A stretch of 64,000 nt of DNA from Robiginitalea myxolifaciens (GTDB lineage: Bacteria > Bacteroidota > Bacteroidia > Flavobacteriales > Flavobacteriaceae). The stretch spans positions 1,267,240-1,331,239 of the forward strand of contig NZ_FOYQ01000001.1 of the NCBI RefSeq assembly GCF_900115205.1. Direction: 5' to 3'. Shown here piece by piece: positions 1-9,558 of the stretch. A model generated the notes under the pieces. The model was not told the origin of the DNA, did no database searches, and was given only the letters and a program-made list of their open reading frames with translations. Position numbers and translations under genes: made by a program. The stretch's first letter is position 1; each line of letters opens with the position of its first letter.

Positions 1-231
1 ATGCGCGCTACCATTTAAAATTACCTTCTGATCGCGGTATTCAGGCCGATAGACCTGCTCCAAAAACTTAACCCCTTTGTTGTATAATTTATCGTCGATA
101 AAAAAGGGGGTGTCTTTCATGGAAACCGGACCGCAAATGTCGGGATGCTGGGCCATCCAATCATATACAGAGGTGGTAGCAGACTTTTGCACCCCTATTA
201 AAAAGACATTAGGATGTAGTCTGTTCATCAT
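1..231 (-). CDS. Sulfotransferase, N-terminal 77 residues (cut by window edge)
   Basis: The reading frame is open from the ATG at 231 to the window edge, so only the N-terminus is visible. Residues 13-21 read GVQKSATTS after a hydrophobic strand. This matches the 5'-phosphosulfate-binding loop (KxGTT type) of PAPS-dependent sulfotransferases, with Ala where Gly is usual. The following WMAQHPDI fits the helix after that loop. By family, it would transfer sulfate from PAPS to a sugar hydroxyl or another acceptor. Its ATG overlaps the stop of the upstream flippase gene by four bases (ATGA), so the two are probably translationally coupled. A second ATG follows directly at 228. The setting after flippase and rhamnose genes suggests sulfation of an exported glycan; this is inference, since the acceptor-binding half lies outside the window. 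Confidence 0.8.
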   Translation of the reverse strand, partial: MMNRLHPNVFLIGVQKSATTSVYDWMAQHPDICGPVSMKDTPFFIDDKLYNKGVKFLEQVYRPEYRDQKVILNGSAH

Positions 232-1577
232 TTGGATTTAAAGATTCGCAAAGGCAAACTAACATGCGCTGAAATCCCGAGCTTCTTTCTACAAAAGTAT
301 ATTCCATAAAGATTCCAGGTCAATATGCTGGCAAAGGTAGCCAATGCAACGCCCATGGCGCCATAAAATGGAGCCAGTAAGCCGTTTAATATAAGGTTGA
401 CCAATAGGCCGGCAATCATAATCCGCTGATAGAGTTTCTGATACCCGGTCATCTGCAGCAAAATTCCAACCGAACCGCTGAAGCAATTCGCGAGTTGTGC
501 AAAGGCCAGCACAAACAGGAGTATCCAGCCCTCCTGATACTCCGGACCAAAAATCCCCAGGAGCAGGTCGTGCCCGATCAGCACAATCGCCAATGTACTC
601 AGGGAGATCAGACCGCTTATGTTTGCGCTAAAGCGCACCAGTTGCTGCAAGCGGTCCTTTTGCCCGGCTTCGTAAAGCTCAACAACTTTCGGGGCAAGAA
701 TGGAATTTACCGCGTCCAGGTTAAAGGAAACCAGGATAGCCAATTTGGCGGCAACGTCGTAGATGGCCACGGTTTGTTCGTCCTGGAAAAACCCAACAAA
801 AAAACGGTCCACCCAACTGAGTAAAATGAAGATCAGCGAAGTAACCAATATAGGCCTGGAGGTCCGGGAAAATGCCTTCCAATCAATTTTTCCACGCAGT
901 GCAAAGGGATACATTAAATGTCCATGGGTTATGACCAAACAACTCAAAAACAGGAGGAGCACACCCAGGAAGTGCAGTTTGAGTACCCAAACCCCGGTTA
1001 AGTCATTGTAAAACCAGAGTCCTAATAACAGCAGGCATACCACGGCAAAGAAGCGGGCGAAGGCATTGTAAAAGGAAAACAACGTATTGCGCTTCAGGCC
1101 GCGATACAGGCCAATGTGTATCAAAATCTGGGACCATAGCGGAAAAGTCAGGGCAGCGTACAGCAGGTAAGGTCCCAGTTCTGGTTTTTTGAAAACCTCC
1201 AGGGCGATCCATTCCCGAGCCAGGATTACGATGGCCGCAAGGGTTCCGGCCACCAAAAAAGAATTTCCCGAGGCCCGGGCCAAATAAGCGCCTATTTCCT
1301 GCTTACTGTACTTTCCTGTTGCAACCCAGCGGGTCAGGGCAATATCAAATCCTTTTTTCCCCGCAATTGAAGCAATCATAAACAGGGTGAGCCCCAGAAC
1401 CACGAGTCCATAGACCGAACTACCGAAATTTCGCGTCACCAAAAGGGTAAAATAGTAGCCCAGTAACAGGCCCAATACCCGCAGAACGATGTAGACAAAG
1501 CCCTTGCGCATGACCTCGGCCTGGTTCCCATCGGCCAGTAATTTTTGAAGCTTCTTTTTCAAATTGTTCAGCGGCAT
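228..1577 (-). CDS. Wzx-like polysaccharide flippase (MOP superfamily)
   Basis: 449 residues, with about a dozen hydrophobic segments spread from residue 25 to the end and a basic N-terminus (KKKLQKLL). This is the usual size and pattern of the polysaccharide transporter branch of the MOP (MATE-like) superfamily. Such proteins flip undecaprenyl-linked oligosaccharide units across the inner membrane for capsule, exopolysaccharide or O-antigen assembly. It lies downstream of the dTDP-rhamnose genes and a lipoprotein, and overlaps the sulfotransferase start by four bases. Substrate cannot be read from sequence; the rhamnose cassette suggests a rhamnose-containing unit. A teichoic or teichuronic acid type exporter of the same superfamily would look alike. 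Confidence 0.85.
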   Translation of the reverse strand: MPLNNLKKKLQKLLADGNQAEVMRKGFVYIVLRVLGLLLGYYFTLLVTRNFGSSVYGLVVLGLTLFMIASIAGKKGFDIALTRWVATGKYSKQEIGAYLARASGNSFLVAGTLAAIVILAREWIALEVFKKPELGPYLLYAALTFPLWSQILIHIGLYRGLKRNTLFSFYNAFARFFAVVCLLLLGLWFYNDLTGVWVLKLHFLGVLLLFLSCLVITHGHLMYPFALRGKIDWKAFSRTSRPILVTSLIFILLSWVDRFFVGFFQDEQTVAIYDVAAKLAILVSFNLDAVNSILAPKVVELYEAGQKDRLQQLVRFSANISGLISLSTLAIVLIGHDLLLGIFGPEYQEGWILLFVLAFAQLANCFSGSVGILLQMTGYQKLYQRIMIAGLLVNLILNGLLAPFYGAMGVALATFASILTWNLYGIYFCRKKLGISAHVSLPLRIFKSK

Positions 1578-1601
1578 CCTAATGCAGTAGTTGGGCAGTA
1601 T

Positions 1602-2084
1602 TTAATTGGTGTTAATGGCAAGGGTATCTACTTTCAACGAAAATACGCGCCGGCCGTCAGCATTGATCAGGCCATATCTGAGGGAATCAAACTCATGGCG
1701 TGCGGTCGTAAAGGTTCGGGAATAAATGTGCGCATCCTTTTCAACCCTAAAGTCCAGGGTTCCGACAGCCAGGAATTCATCATTTTCATGTTCCCCCGGA
1801 AACAGGTGGAGGTAAAACCGCTGCTTCTCATTGAATTGTGCGGGATCATCGGGAAAAAGATAAACGTCGATCTTGTATTGATCTTCTCCTAAATTCACCA
1901 GGCGGATATCCTGAACGCGTATGCCGAGGGTATCGTTGAGGTATTCCAGGTCCAGGATACTTTTCCCTTCCTGCTGCTGAACCCAACTGTAATCGGCCTG
2001 ACGACATCCTCCCATAACTAAAATGAAAACAACCCATAAGCCTGCTAGTGCTAATGGGTTTTTATGGGTTGGTATTCCTGACAT
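1602..2084 (-). CDS. Putative lipoprotein, function unknown
   Basis: 160 residues. A hydrophobic N-terminal segment (residues 11-24) ends in LVMGGC, giving a plausible but not ideal lipobox with Cys27 as the lipidated residue. The rest is soluble and polar, with alternating beta-type segments (for example YKIDVYLFP). I recognise no domain family. It sits 12 bases after rfbD and 24 before the flippase gene, so it is very likely cotranscribed with the polysaccharide genes and may be an envelope accessory. The start at 2084 gives the only good signal sequence. Confidence 0.7.
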   Translation of the reverse strand: MSGIPTHKNPLALAGLWVVFILVMGGCRQADYSWVQQQEGKSILDLEYLNDTLGIRVQDIRLVNLGEDQYKIDVYLFPDDPAQFNEKQRFYLHLFPGEHENDEFLAVGTLDFRVEKDAHIYSRTFTTARHEFDSLRYGLINADGRRVFSLKVDTLAINTN

Positions 2085-2096
2085 CCATGGTCGCGA

Positions 2097-2897
2097 TTAA
2101 GATGGAAGTTGAGCCTTTCCGGAAAGCAGAATGCTCGTTTGTGGCCTTTCGGCTAAAGTACGATAATTCTGAACCCTTTGCAGGCGGGTCTCTTCGAGCA
2201 AGCCTTCTTCCTGGAGTATTCTTTTTGCGAAATCGAACCAGGTCATCGCCTCTCCATTGGTATAATGATATATCCCGTATTTATCGGACCCGGAACGCAC
2301 CAAATCCAGGAGGAAGCGAGCCAGACTTTCGGCCTCCGTAGGACAACCCCGTTGTGTATCTGTGATTTCCAGGGCGTCTCCATTCCGCGCGCGATCCCTG
2401 ATTTTTGTATAAAAATTGGGGCCGTGTTTTCGGGAATAGAGCCAGGAAGTGCGGATAATAAAATACCGCTCCAATATGCTGCGGATCGCCTCCTCCCCTG
2501 CCAGCTTGGTCTTGCCATAAACGTTGATGGGATTCGTTTGATCCTCCGGATAATAGCCCCCTTCTTTTTTGCCATCAAAGACATAGTCTGTAGAGATATG
2601 GATCAGCGTTGAGCCGGAATCCCGGCATACCCGGGCCAGATATCCTGGTCCTAAACCGTTTACCTGCATAGCTTCCTGAGGAAATTTCTCTGCGAGATCT
2701 ACCTGGGTATATGCCGCACAATTGATCCAGTAATCCGGCTTGACCTCCTGGTGGACGGCGTTGATAATCTCCAGGGAGGTAATGTCCAGGTGGTTGCGAT
2801 CAAAAAAGAAGGCGGAAATTTCAGGATAGGCCCCGGACACATCTTCAAGCGCCCTGGCCAGCTGTCCGCCTGCCCCGCTGATAGCCACCCGTATCAT
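2097..2897 (-). CDS. rfbD: dTDP-4-dehydrorhamnose reductase RfbD/RmlD
   Basis: 266 residues, last step of dTDP-L-rhamnose synthesis: NAD(P)H-dependent reduction of dTDP-4-dehydro-L-rhamnose. The N-terminal GAGGQL (residues 8-13) is the Rossmann nucleotide-binding turn. STDYVFDG (from 102) holds the catalytic Ser/Thr, and Tyr127-xxx-Lys131 is the SDR catalytic pair. The family usually has 280-300 residues, so this one is a little short at the C-terminus, but the core is intact. Its ATG overlaps the rfbC stop by four bases, and the gene is the last of the B-A-C-D cassette. Confidence 0.95.
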   Translation of the reverse strand: MIRVAISGAGGQLARALEDVSGAYPEISAFFFDRNHLDITSLEIINAVHQEVKPDYWINCAAYTQVDLAEKFPQEAMQVNGLGPGYLARVCRDSGSTLIHISTDYVFDGKKEGGYYPEDQTNPINVYGKTKLAGEEAIRSILERYFIIRTSWLYSRKHGPNFYTKIRDRARNGDALEITDTQRGCPTEAESLARFLLDLVRSGSDKYGIYHYTNGEAMTWFDFAKRILQEEGLLEETRLQRVQNYRTLAERPQTSILLSGKAQLPS

Positions 2898-3439
2898 CCA
2901 ATAACTTCTTTTAGTGAAGGCAGGTCCCTGTCCTTCCCGGAAAGTCGGATATTATCATGGCCAACCCCCCAGTCCAGCGCGAGATCCGGATCATCGAAGC
3001 GAATGCCCGATTCCGATTCCGGGTTGTAGAACGCACTGCATTTATACTGGAAAACCGTTTCGTCTTCCAGGGATAAAAAACCGTGGGCAAGGCCCGCCGG
3101 GATATACATCAACTGGTGGTCGCTGGCGTCCAATTCAATAACAAAGTGCTGTAAATAGGTCGGGCTATCCTTTCTCAGGTCCACTACGGCGTCCCGCACC
3201 TTACCCTGAATTACCTGGATGATCTTGGCCTGTGCATGGGGCGCCTGTTGAAAATGTAACCCCCGAAGTACATGCTTGGCCGAACAGGAACGATTATCCT
3301 GCACAAAATTCATGACCTCGGGAACAAAGTCCCTGAGCACCTCAGCATTGAAACTCTCATAAAACCACCCGCGTTCATCCCGGTATATCCGGGGCTTAAG
3401 TAACAGGCAACCCGCAATAGCCGTCTTGACGATTTCCAT
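2894..3439 (-). CDS. rfbC: dTDP-4-dehydrorhamnose 3,5-epimerase RfbC/RmlC
   Basis: 181 residues, the usual length. It epimerises C3 and C5 of dTDP-4-dehydro-6-deoxyglucose. The cupin signature RGLHFQ (residues 59-64) carries the catalytic His62, AGLAHGF (115-121) carries the second conserved His, and Tyr132 follows in FQYKCSAFYNP. It overlaps rfbD by four bases and begins two bases after the rfbA stop, so it sits in the middle of a coupled cassette. Confidence 0.96.
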   Translation of the reverse strand: MEIVKTAIAGCLLLKPRIYRDERGWFYESFNAEVLRDFVPEVMNFVQDNRSCSAKHVLRGLHFQQAPHAQAKIIQVIQGKVRDAVVDLRKDSPTYLQHFVIELDASDHQLMYIPAGLAHGFLSLEDETVFQYKCSAFYNPESESGIRFDDPDLALDWGVGHDNIRLSGKDRDLPSLKEVIG

Positions 3440-3441
3440 AC

Positions 3442-4308
3442 TTATGCGTCGGGGATTAATTGAAGGAGATATTCTCCGTAACCACTTTTCCGCAAGGGTT
3501 CTGCCAGGGATCGGAGTTGTTCAGCTCCAATAAAGCCCATCTTATATGCCGTTTCTTCTATGCTCCCAATTTTCAACCCCTGCCGTTGTTCAATAACCTG
3601 GACAAATTGGGAAGCCTGCATCAGGGACTCAAAGGTTCCGGTATCCAGCCAGGCGGTACCGCGATCGAGGATGCTTACCCGAAGCTTGCCGTCCTGCAAA
3701 TAGGCCTTATTGATGTCCGTGATCTCCAGTTCGCCCCGCCGGCTCGGCGCCAAATCAGCCGCATAGCTGACCACATCATTATCATAGAAATAGATACCCG
3801 GAATGGCGTAGTTGGATTTTGGGTTTGCAGGCTTTTCCTCAATGGATTCCACCCGGCCGTCTGCCGCGAGGTTTACCACCCCGTAGCGGGAAGGGTTCGT
3901 GACGTGATACCCATAAATGATTGCCCCGTCCGGATCTGTATTGGCTTTGAGCAGCTCCGATAAGCCTGACCCATAAAAGATGTTGTCGCCCAAAATTAAG
4001 GCTACCTTATCTCCTCCAATAAAATCTCTTCCGATTCTGAACGCATCCGCAATTCCCCGGGGGGCTTCTTGGGTGGCATAATCAAAACGACACCCTAATT
4101 GCGTACCATCGCCCAACAGATTGCGGAATAGTTGGTGGTCCTGAGGCGTAGTGATAATGAGTATTTCTCGAATGCCCGCACTCATTAAGGTAGCGAGCGG
4201 ATAATAAATCATGGGTTTATCGTAAACCGGCATGAGTTGCTTGGAAATGGCCAGGGAAAGCGGATGCAAACGGGACCCCGTTCCTCCAGCTAAGATTATT
4301 CCTTTCAT
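3442..4308 (-). CDS. rfbA: Glucose-1-phosphate thymidylyltransferase RfbA/RmlA
   Basis: 288 residues, typical length. It makes dTDP-glucose from dTTP and glucose-1-phosphate, the entry step of the rhamnose pathway, and is normally feedback-inhibited by dTDP-rhamnose. The nucleotide-binding loop GGTGSRLHP (8-16) is followed by [12 protein letters not shown] with the conserved lysines. LGDNIFYG near residue 105 supplies metal-binding Asp, and EEKP lies further on. One base separates it from the upstream rfbB stop and two from rfbC. The call is secure. Confidence 0.97.
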   Translation of the reverse strand: MKGIILAGGTGSRLHPLSLAISKQLMPVYDKPMIYYPLATLMSAGIREILIITTPQDHQLFRNLLGDGTQLGCRFDYATQEAPRGIADAFRIGRDFIGGDKVALILGDNIFYGSGLSELLKANTDPDGAIIYGYHVTNPSRYGVVNLAADGRVESIEEKPANPKSNYAIPGIYFYDNDVVSYAADLAPSRRGELEITDINKAYLQDGKLRVSILDRGTAWLDTGTFESLMQASQFVQVIEQRQGLKIGSIEETAYKMGFIGAEQLRSLAEPLRKSGYGEYLLQLIPDA

Positions 4309-4309
4309 A

Positions 4310-5326
4310 TCAATGCTTTATGCGGTTCTCAACATGCCACTGCACCGTAGCGCTTATTCCCGCCTTGAAATCAGTGGCAGGCTTCCAGCCAAGTTCGCGA
4401 TCTATTTTGGAATTCGAAACTGCGTACCTGAAATCATGCCCGGGACGATCGGCGACGAGGGTAATCTGATCTTCATACTTCCCCTGATTTTTAGGTCGGA
4501 TGCGATCTAATTCCGCACAGATCGTGCTGGCGATTTCCAGGTTGCTGCATTCATACCCACCTCCAATGAGGTATTGGGAACCGGGACTGGCCTGTTCAAA
4601 AATCCGCAGCAGGGCATCACAGTGGTCTGCGACAAACAACCAATCGCGCACATTGCTGCCATCTCCATAAATTGGGATCTGCTCCCCGGCCAAGGCCGTA
4701 CGAATGATCGTGGGAATTAACTTTTCGGCATGCTGATTGGGTCCGTAATTATTGGAGCAATTGCTAATCGCAGTGTCCAGGCCATAGGTCTTATTATAAC
4801 TCCTTACCAGCATGTCTGCGGCCGCTTTAGAGGCGCTATACGGACTATTCGGGGCATAAGGGCTGGACTCTGTAAAGTGGCCTTCTTTTCCCAGGCTTCC
4901 AAACACCTCATCGGTCGAGACCTGATGAAACTTTCCTCCCTGAGTATTCGCTCCGGCCCAGTGTCGTCGGGAAGCTTCCAGCAGTTCGTACGTGCCTCGA
5001 ATATTCGTGTCAATGAATGGTTCCGGAGAATCTATGCTGTTGTCGACATGGGATTCTGCAGCCAGGTGGATTACCCCGGTAATGTTGTAATCGCCAAAAA
5101 GTTGATCTACCAACTCGCGATCCCGGATGTCGCCGTGCACAAAAATATGGGCTTTATTATCAATGAACTCCGAAAGGTTGTCCTTGCTCCCGGCGTAGGT
5201 GAGGGCATCCAAATTAATAATTCGCAGCCCGGGCCTTACGTTGAGCAAATGCCCTACTAAGTTGCTCCCGATAAAACCGGCCCCGCCGGTTACCAATATG
5301 GTCTCCTGCTCTAGTTTGCGTATCAT
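4310..5326 (-). CDS. rfbB: dTDP-glucose 4,6-dehydratase RfbB/RmlB
   Basis: 338 residues. An NAD-dependent extended SDR that converts dTDP-glucose to dTDP-4-dehydro-6-deoxyglucose. GGAGFIG (14-20) binds NAD. STDE (137-140) contains the Thr-Asp-Glu catalytic set typical of this dehydratase, and Tyr163-xxx-Lys167 completes the site. The ATG overlaps the stop of the upstream Wzz-like gene by four bases, and rfbA follows after one base. This tight packing ties chain-length control and sugar supply into one transcript. Confidence 0.97.
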   Translation of the reverse strand: MIRKLEQETILVTGGAGFIGSNLVGHLLNVRPGLRIINLDALTYAGSKDNLSEFIDNKAHIFVHGDIRDRELVDQLFGDYNITGVIHLAAESHVDNSIDSPEPFIDTNIRGTYELLEASRRHWAGANTQGGKFHQVSTDEVFGSLGKEGHFTESSPYAPNSPYSASKAAADMLVRSYNKTYGLDTAISNCSNNYGPNQHAEKLIPTIIRTALAGEQIPIYGDGSNVRDWLFVADHCDALLRIFEQASPGSQYLIGGGYECSNLEIASTICAELDRIRPKNQGKYEDQITLVADRPGHDFRYAVSNSKIDRELGWKPATDFKAGISATVQWHVENRIKH

Positions 5327-6321
5327 TCCATATGGTGCGCTGATGCCTTCTGGTTCAGGTATTGTAATAACCTGAAGAATAAGAATAGGGAAAGGAGCAA
5401 AAGTGGAAATAACACCATGCGTCGCTCCAACAGGGATTTCTCTACCCGGTGCGCCCGGCCAAAACTAATTACCGATATCCCCGACTGTATCTTGCTTAGT
5501 TCCAGATTTTTTATCTCGATATCGCGTTGTAGCCCGCGTTTAATTTCCAGAATTTCCGCAATATTCAAATCCTGTTCCCCGTCCAGGACCAATCGGGCGG
5601 AGCCATCACTATCTGAGCGAAGCATCTTTTCATTGAAATTTCGCAAGAGCTCATCGGTCTCCATCAGGAGGGAATCGCTAAAAGCAATGCGCTCGCGGGC
5701 ATTGGTCCGCACCGTATTGACCAGTTCGGTATAGTAGGGATTCTCGTTGATATAGTCCACTATTCCTTCTGCAATTCGGGTGCCTTTAACCGGATCCCCG
5801 AATTCGAACCGGAGTAAGAATTCCAGTGGGGTATGCCTGCGTAATTCGGCCCGGATAATCTCCGGGGCCTCTGTTCCCCCACCAAAGTCCTGAAGCAGTT
5901 GCAAGTACTTCATGTCCTGGTTGGTCTTTGGACCCGTAGCCTCAGGGATGGTGCTGAGTTCAAAATCAAGGGCGTCCCTGTCCGAAGTACTCAATTCCAG
6001 GGAAGCATAGAAAGCACTGTCTCCGGATTTTAAGTTGGCCCGGGCCTCCTGAACCGCGGTGTAGAGGTAATTTCTGCTATCCAGATTCGGGCTCAAAATC
6101 ACATCCAGGGCATATTTGGGTGCCACGAATTTGTCGAGTCCGTACCCTATGGCCACTCCAAGCAGGATTACAACGAGGAGTCCGATAATATTCCGCTTGA
6201 AAAAGAGGAAGATCCCCAGAATCCCCCTGAAAAAGCTCTGGCCTATTTCTTTGAATAACTTAAAAACACCCCCGAGATCAATGTCGTCGGCATTGGTTGA
6301 ATTAGCGTTTTTTTGCGTCAT
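5323..6321 (-). CDS. Wzz/PCP-type chain length determinant-like protein
   Basis: 332 residues. A cytoplasmic N-terminus is followed by a transmembrane segment at about 45-62, a long periplasmic alpha-helical part, and a second membrane segment near 302-322 with a short basic tail. This is the layout of polysaccharide co-polymerases that set glycan chain length with a Wzy polymerase. No tyrosine-kinase domain is attached, so it is the short PCP type. The Pro-rich motif usual before TM2 of enterobacterial Wzz is not obvious. It lies nine bases after the DUF6909-like gene and overlaps rfbB by four. Confidence 0.75.
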   Translation of the reverse strand: MTQKNANSTNADDIDLGGVFKLFKEIGQSFFRGILGIFLFFKRNIIGLLVVILLGVAIGYGLDKFVAPKYALDVILSPNLDSRNYLYTAVQEARANLKSGDSAFYASLELSTSDRDALDFELSTIPEATGPKTNQDMKYLQLLQDFGGGTEAPEIIRAELRRHTPLEFLLRFEFGDPVKGTRIAEGIVDYINENPYYTELVNTVRTNARERIAFSDSLLMETDELLRNFNEKMLRSDSDGSARLVLDGEQDLNIAEILEIKRGLQRDIEIKNLELSKIQSGISVISFGRAHRVEKSLLERRMVLFPLLLLSLFLFFRLLQYLNQKASAHHME

Positions 6322-6330
6322 CGTAGCACT

Positions 6331-8001
6331 CTATGAATTAAAAATTTGCTTTAAAATCTTATCCGTGATCAGGTAAGTAGGCTTGACCCCGGTTGTCCCC
6401 AGACCACCGGAAGCCAGCGTATGTCCGGTTTTTAACGGATTATCCGAGGCGTAATAGGCATAACGCACCTTAACGGAGTCCGAGATACTTCCCCGTATCC
6501 GGGATGCAGACTGTATCGCCTTTTGATAATGCACCCCTTCCATTTCCAGACCAATGACATTCCAGGTCGATTCCTTGAAGAATTTCAGGATATCCTTATT
6601 CTGCAAGGATGTCCCGAGTACAGTTACCATGGTACCCTCGTAGACCTTAAGCCCGTTCCCTGAAAAATCCTCCTGGCAAAGTTCATTCTCAAAAGGATAG
6701 TTATCCGCTGTACCTTCAAAAATATGGGCAGAAGGAATCATTAAATCCCCTTTATCTCCATCTAATATTCCAGCCTTTCCCATGATAGAAACCGAAGCTA
6801 CATTCATAAAGATACGTTTTCCATCCATCTCCAGGGGTTTCAACAATTCGTCTATAGTCTCAAAAGCCTGTTCCCCAAAGGCGTAGTCCATAACCAACAA
6901 CACGGGTTGCTGTTCCGGGTTCGTTTCGGAAAGCTCATAACAACAGGCGCCCGGGCCCAGGCGAGCCAGGTCAAAAACCTGTACATCGATATTGGCACCG
7001 GATTGATCCGGAATTTCGATCATCCCGTTTTTGCGGGCATTTACGGCTACTTTCTTGCGCAGGTCCTGCCCGGTTTCCTTGCTGAGTTCTTCATAGATCT
7101 TCAGGGATTCCTGTTGCGGAAAAAGTTTAGCCAGGGCTTTACGGGCAAAGAGGGAATTCATGACACTGTGCATATTTGAACTGATAATATGCAAGGGACG
7201 CTCCAGCATCCCCTCTTTTTTCAGGATCATTTTAATATTGCGCGCCCAGCGCTCCCCGTGGATGTGATGTCCCAGGCGCTCCCGCAGCAAAGCACTGAAG
7301 GTAATGGTGCGCTTGTCCCCTCCGGTCTGCTCCTCAATAGCCAGCTTCCCAAGCCAGTAGATAATTTTAAGAAAGCGCTCCGGATCTGATGCGGTACCCA
7401 GTTTTTTGTGAATCTCAGCTACCTCTACAAAAGAACGTCCCAGGATATTTGCGGTATGGATCAGCGCCGCTTCCCGTTCGGTGCGGTTGAGTTTGGTCTT
7501 TTTAAGCACCTCCTTGATCTTCTGCCAGTCGCGAATGGTTTTCTTACCCTCTTCGATCAGCACCCGCCTTCCAATTTTCTGGGATTCTATAAAAAGGAAC
7601 GTAAGGTGGGTCAGGATATCGTAAATGTCTGAGCGACCGCGGGTAATTTCAATATTCATTTGCTCAGCATCGATACGGTAACAATTCCGGCGACGCTTCG
7701 GGGGAATGATGGGCTTGAATTGTGACTGATCATAGCCCTCATCAGAGGTCAGGTTAATATACCGGCACTGTTCAATTCCTTCGGGCAGGCGTTCGAGGAC
7801 ATAAATCAACCCTTCTAATTCGGCCTTGTCTTCTGCAATGGAACCATAAATTTCGGGACGTAATTGCAACAGGGCATTGCGCAGGGTTTCCCCGGAAATT
7901 CCCATAGGCTTGTAGAATCCCCGGTTAAAGAGATGGCGCATGGTAATGTACATACGCTCGATAGCGTTAGTCGATTCCTGGGCGCGGGTGGTTGTTTGCA
8001 T
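6331..8001 (-). CDS. DUF6909-like Bacteroidota protein with a nucleosidase-like C-terminus
   Basis: 556 residues with no signal peptide or membrane segment. I recognise it as a conserved, uncharacterised Bacteroidota family (probably DUF6909). The N-terminal half is helical and charged. The C-terminal part from about residue 330 resembles the purine-nucleoside phosphorylase/MTA nucleosidase fold: IGLEMEGVHYQKAI (483-496) recalls the VEMEAAA segment that holds the purine-binding Glu, and YASDNP (517-522) recalls the SDxP segment. The resemblance comes from short motifs only, so activity is unproven. The gene lies between GH3 and the chain-length gene on one transcript. Confidence 0.6.
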   Translation of the reverse strand: MQTTTRAQESTNAIERMYITMRHLFNRGFYKPMGISGETLRNALLQLRPEIYGSIAEDKAELEGLIYVLERLPEGIEQCRYINLTSDEGYDQSQFKPIIPPKRRRNCYRIDAEQMNIEITRGRSDIYDILTHLTFLFIESQKIGRRVLIEEGKKTIRDWQKIKEVLKKTKLNRTEREAALIHTANILGRSFVEVAEIHKKLGTASDPERFLKIIYWLGKLAIEEQTGGDKRTITFSALLRERLGHHIHGERWARNIKMILKKEGMLERPLHIISSNMHSVMNSLFARKALAKLFPQQESLKIYEELSKETGQDLRKKVAVNARKNGMIEIPDQSGANIDVQVFDLARLGPGACCYELSETNPEQQPVLLVMDYAFGEQAFETIDELLKPLEMDGKRIFMNVASVSIMGKAGILDGDKGDLMIPSAHIFEGTADNYPFENELCQEDFSGNGLKVYEGTMVTVLGTSLQNKDILKFFKESTWNVIGLEMEGVHYQKAIQSASRIRGSISDSVKVRYAYYASDNPLKTGHTLASGGLGTTGVKPTYLITDKILKQIFNS

Positions 8002-8034
8002 AGAACCTTTTCTCCCGCAAAAATACAGTAATTT

Positions 8035-9537
8035 TCAAGGGGAAATCCGGTATGGGGCCAAACCTTCGGCTACTTTGCGATCATTGGAAAGGCGCTGCAC
8101 CTTGTGTTGCCCGCCGAGTTTCCCTTGCAACTTCATAAAATTCCGGAAGCCTCCTGGGGCGATACAGGTGATTTTAAGGGGTTGCAGGATATTCCCTTCG
8201 AGCAGGTCGGCGTAATAACTATTCTGAGCCTGCATGCTGCGATCAATGACCCGGGCCATTTCCTCCAGCTTTTGCGGGACACTTTCAAACTCGATCAGCC
8301 ATTCGTGAAAAGGCAGTTCCCCGTCCTTAGGGCTGATCACCGGGGCAACAGTGAACTCATTGACATCTGCGGCTACCGCCTTGAGGCCTTCCTGCAGTGC
8401 GGTTTCCACCTCTTTGGCAATGACGTGCTCCCCAAATGCGGAGATAAAATGCTTGATCCGGCCCGTAACGATAACCCGATAGGGCTTCAGGGAGGTAAAG
8501 GCAATGGTATCCCCCAGATTATAAGCCCATAGCCCGGCATCAGTAGAAATGATCATGGCGTAATTCACCCCCATTTGCACTTGCTCCAGGGTAAGACGCC
8601 TGGGGTTTTCGTCGTAAAATTTATCGGCCTCGATAAATTCATAAAATATTCCGGCGTCTGTGAGCAAGAGCATTCCCGGTTCCTGATCCTGGTCCTGATA
8701 GGCGAAAAATCCTTCGCTGGCCGGGAATAATTCTATGCTGGCTACTTTGCGTCCCAAAAGACTTTCAAAACGCGCGCGATACGGTTCAAAATTTACCCCG
8801 CCGTAGATAAATAATTCCAGGTTGGGAAAAACTTCTCCCACGGCTTTGCCCGTTTGATCCTGAATTTTTTCGAAATACATCTGTACCCAGGAAGGAATCC
8901 CTGCGATTACCGTCATGTTCTCCGGCAGGGTTTCGGCTACGATTTTATCTACTTTGGCTTCCCAATCCTCCATGCAGTTGGTTTCCCAACTGGGCAATCG
9001 GTTTCGTTGCAGGTAACCCGGTACGTAGTGGGCGGAAATCCCGGAGAGCCGGCCTATCTTCATGCCGTTCTTCTCCTGGAGTTCTGGACTACCCTGCAGA
9101 AATATCATTTTTCCATCGACAAAGGAGCTGCGGCCCGTTCGGTGGATGTAGTTGAGGATAGCGTCACGGGATGCGCCAACCTGGGCTTTGATGGAAACAT
9201 CGGTAATGGGAATGTATTTGGCACCGGAAGTTGTTCCACTGGTTTTTGCCAGATATAAGGGACGGCCCGGCCAGAGTACATTGGCCTGTCCTTCCAGGAT
9301 TTGATTCACATAGGGCTTCAGGTCCTCATAATCCCTAACGGGGACCTGCCGGGCAAAATCCTCGGGATTCCGAATGGTGTCAAATTGATGGTCCCGGCCA
9401 AATTGGGTGCTTGCTCCCTGGCGAATAATGTGCTGAAAGAGTTTGCGCTGAGCCTGGATAGGATGTTGAATCCAACGCCGATTCCTGCGATGTACCGAAG
9501 CGGCAAAAATCCTGGCGGCGAATGCCTTTAGGGACAT
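8035..9537 (-). CDS. GH3 family acyl-acid amido synthetase-like protein
   Basis: 500 residues, the expected size for bacterial GH3 proteins, which belong to the ANL adenylating superfamily. KTSGTTSGAKYIP (98-110) is the Ser/Thr/Gly-rich ATP-binding loop, and SIELFPASEGFFAYQ is the middle ANL motif. Plant homologues conjugate amino acids to hormones such as auxin or jasmonate; the bacterial substrate is generally unknown. It sits 21 bases after the M23 peptidase gene and 33 before the DUF6909-like gene, an arrangement that looks like one operon. There is no signal peptide, so it should be cytoplasmic. Confidence 0.85.
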   Translation of the reverse strand: MSLKAFAARIFAASVHRRNRRWIQHPIQAQRKLFQHIIRQGASTQFGRDHQFDTIRNPEDFARQVPVRDYEDLKPYVNQILEGQANVLWPGRPLYLAKTSGTTSGAKYIPITDVSIKAQVGASRDAILNYIHRTGRSSFVDGKMIFLQGSPELQEKNGMKIGRLSGISAHYVPGYLQRNRLPSWETNCMEDWEAKVDKIVAETLPENMTVIAGIPSWVQMYFEKIQDQTGKAVGEVFPNLELFIYGGVNFEPYRARFESLLGRKVASIELFPASEGFFAYQDQDQEPGMLLLTDAGIFYEFIEADKFYDENPRRLTLEQVQMGVNYAMIISTDAGLWAYNLGDTIAFTSLKPYRVIVTGRIKHFISAFGEHVIAKEVETALQEGLKAVAADVNEFTVAPVISPKDGELPFHEWLIEFESVPQKLEEMARVIDRSMQAQNSYYADLLEGNILQPLKITCIAPGGFRNFMKLQGKLGGQHKVQRLSNDRKVAEGLAPYRISP

Positions 9538-9558
9538 AGGGACTGGGTTTGCTTCTGG

